Positions 6,607-6,635 of a stretch of 6,635 nucleotides of DNA are shown here, one piece after another. The stretch is taken from assembly GCA_964505555.1 (NCBI GenBank), contig CAZDIO010000019.1, positions 1-6,635 of the forward strand, in the 5' to 3' direction. A program made the position numbers and the translations under genes. The first letter of the stretch is position 1. Every line of letters begins with the position of its first letter. The notes under the pieces were generated by a model. It made no database searches. It was not told the origin of the DNA and saw only the letters and a program-made list of their open reading frames with translations. Origin of the DNA: CAZDIO01 sp964505555. Its GTDB lineage: Bacteria; Bdellovibrionota_C; UBA2361; SZUA-149; CAZDIO01.

Positions 6607-6635
6607 CCCTCATTGGCAATATGAGATTGCTTCGC
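6591..6635. repeat. Back-to-back repeat copies forming a hairpin, cut by window end
   Basis: GCGAAGCAATCTC (6591-6603) is exactly complementary to GAGATTGCTTCGC (6623-6635), with 19 nt between them. The second arm is the start of a third copy of the 33 bp repeat, oriented like the left-end copy and truncated by the window edge. The natural unit may therefore be a larger palindrome built from two facing copies. Confidence 0.8.

Overview
The window is a 6.6 kb piece of bacterial chromosome with moderate GC. It holds four confidently identified genes, all on the minus strand, plus one candidate small ORF. In transcription order (high to low coordinates) they are: a Gfo/Idh/MocA-family NAD(P)-dependent oxidoreductase (6519-5473), an iron-sulfur aconitase of the AcnA/IRP1 type (5407-2696), a deoxyhypusine-synthase-like enzyme (2492-1515, true start possibly 2486), and an inward-rectifier potassium channel of the KirBac type (1507-530). 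A further ORF of 76 codons (446-216) sits behind the channel gene and has a textbook Shine-Dalgarno, but nothing recognisable in its product.

The organism cannot be named from this window. The gene set (AcnA, KirBac, bacterial DHS-like protein) and the two dispersed palindromic repeat families point to a bacterium, probably Gram-negative and perhaps from an uncultivated lineage. The DHS-like protein resembles the form I associate with Bacteroidetes. No mobility gene, RNA gene, CRISPR array or phage gene was seen.

Layout. 1-529: a dispersed repeat copy (17-49), a short hairpin (154-189) and the candidate small ORF; otherwise nothing recognisable. 530-2492: channel and DHS-like genes separated by only 7 bp, almost certainly co-transcribed. 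2493-2695: a 203 bp gap holding a perfect 28-bp-arm hairpin of a CACAGAG-type repeat. 2696-5407: acnA. 5408-5472: a 65 bp gap with a weak candidate promoter. 5473-6519: the oxidoreductase. 6520-6635: repeat sequence, with the 33 bp repeat of the left end present in inverted orientation and a third, truncated copy at the very edge. Both ends of the window lie in or beside the same repeat, as expected if an assembly stopped there.

Functionally, aconitase is a housekeeping TCA-cycle enzyme and the oxidoreductase is a generic sugar or cyclitol-type dehydrogenase; they need not be linked to the rest. The pairing of most interest is the DHS-like gene with the Kir channel. DHS-family enzymes use spermidine or related polyamines, and polyamines are the classical pore blockers and gating ligands of Kir channels. 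That link is inference. By-eye alignment suggests that the acidic pore residues responsible for strong polyamine block in animal Kir2.1 are neutral here.
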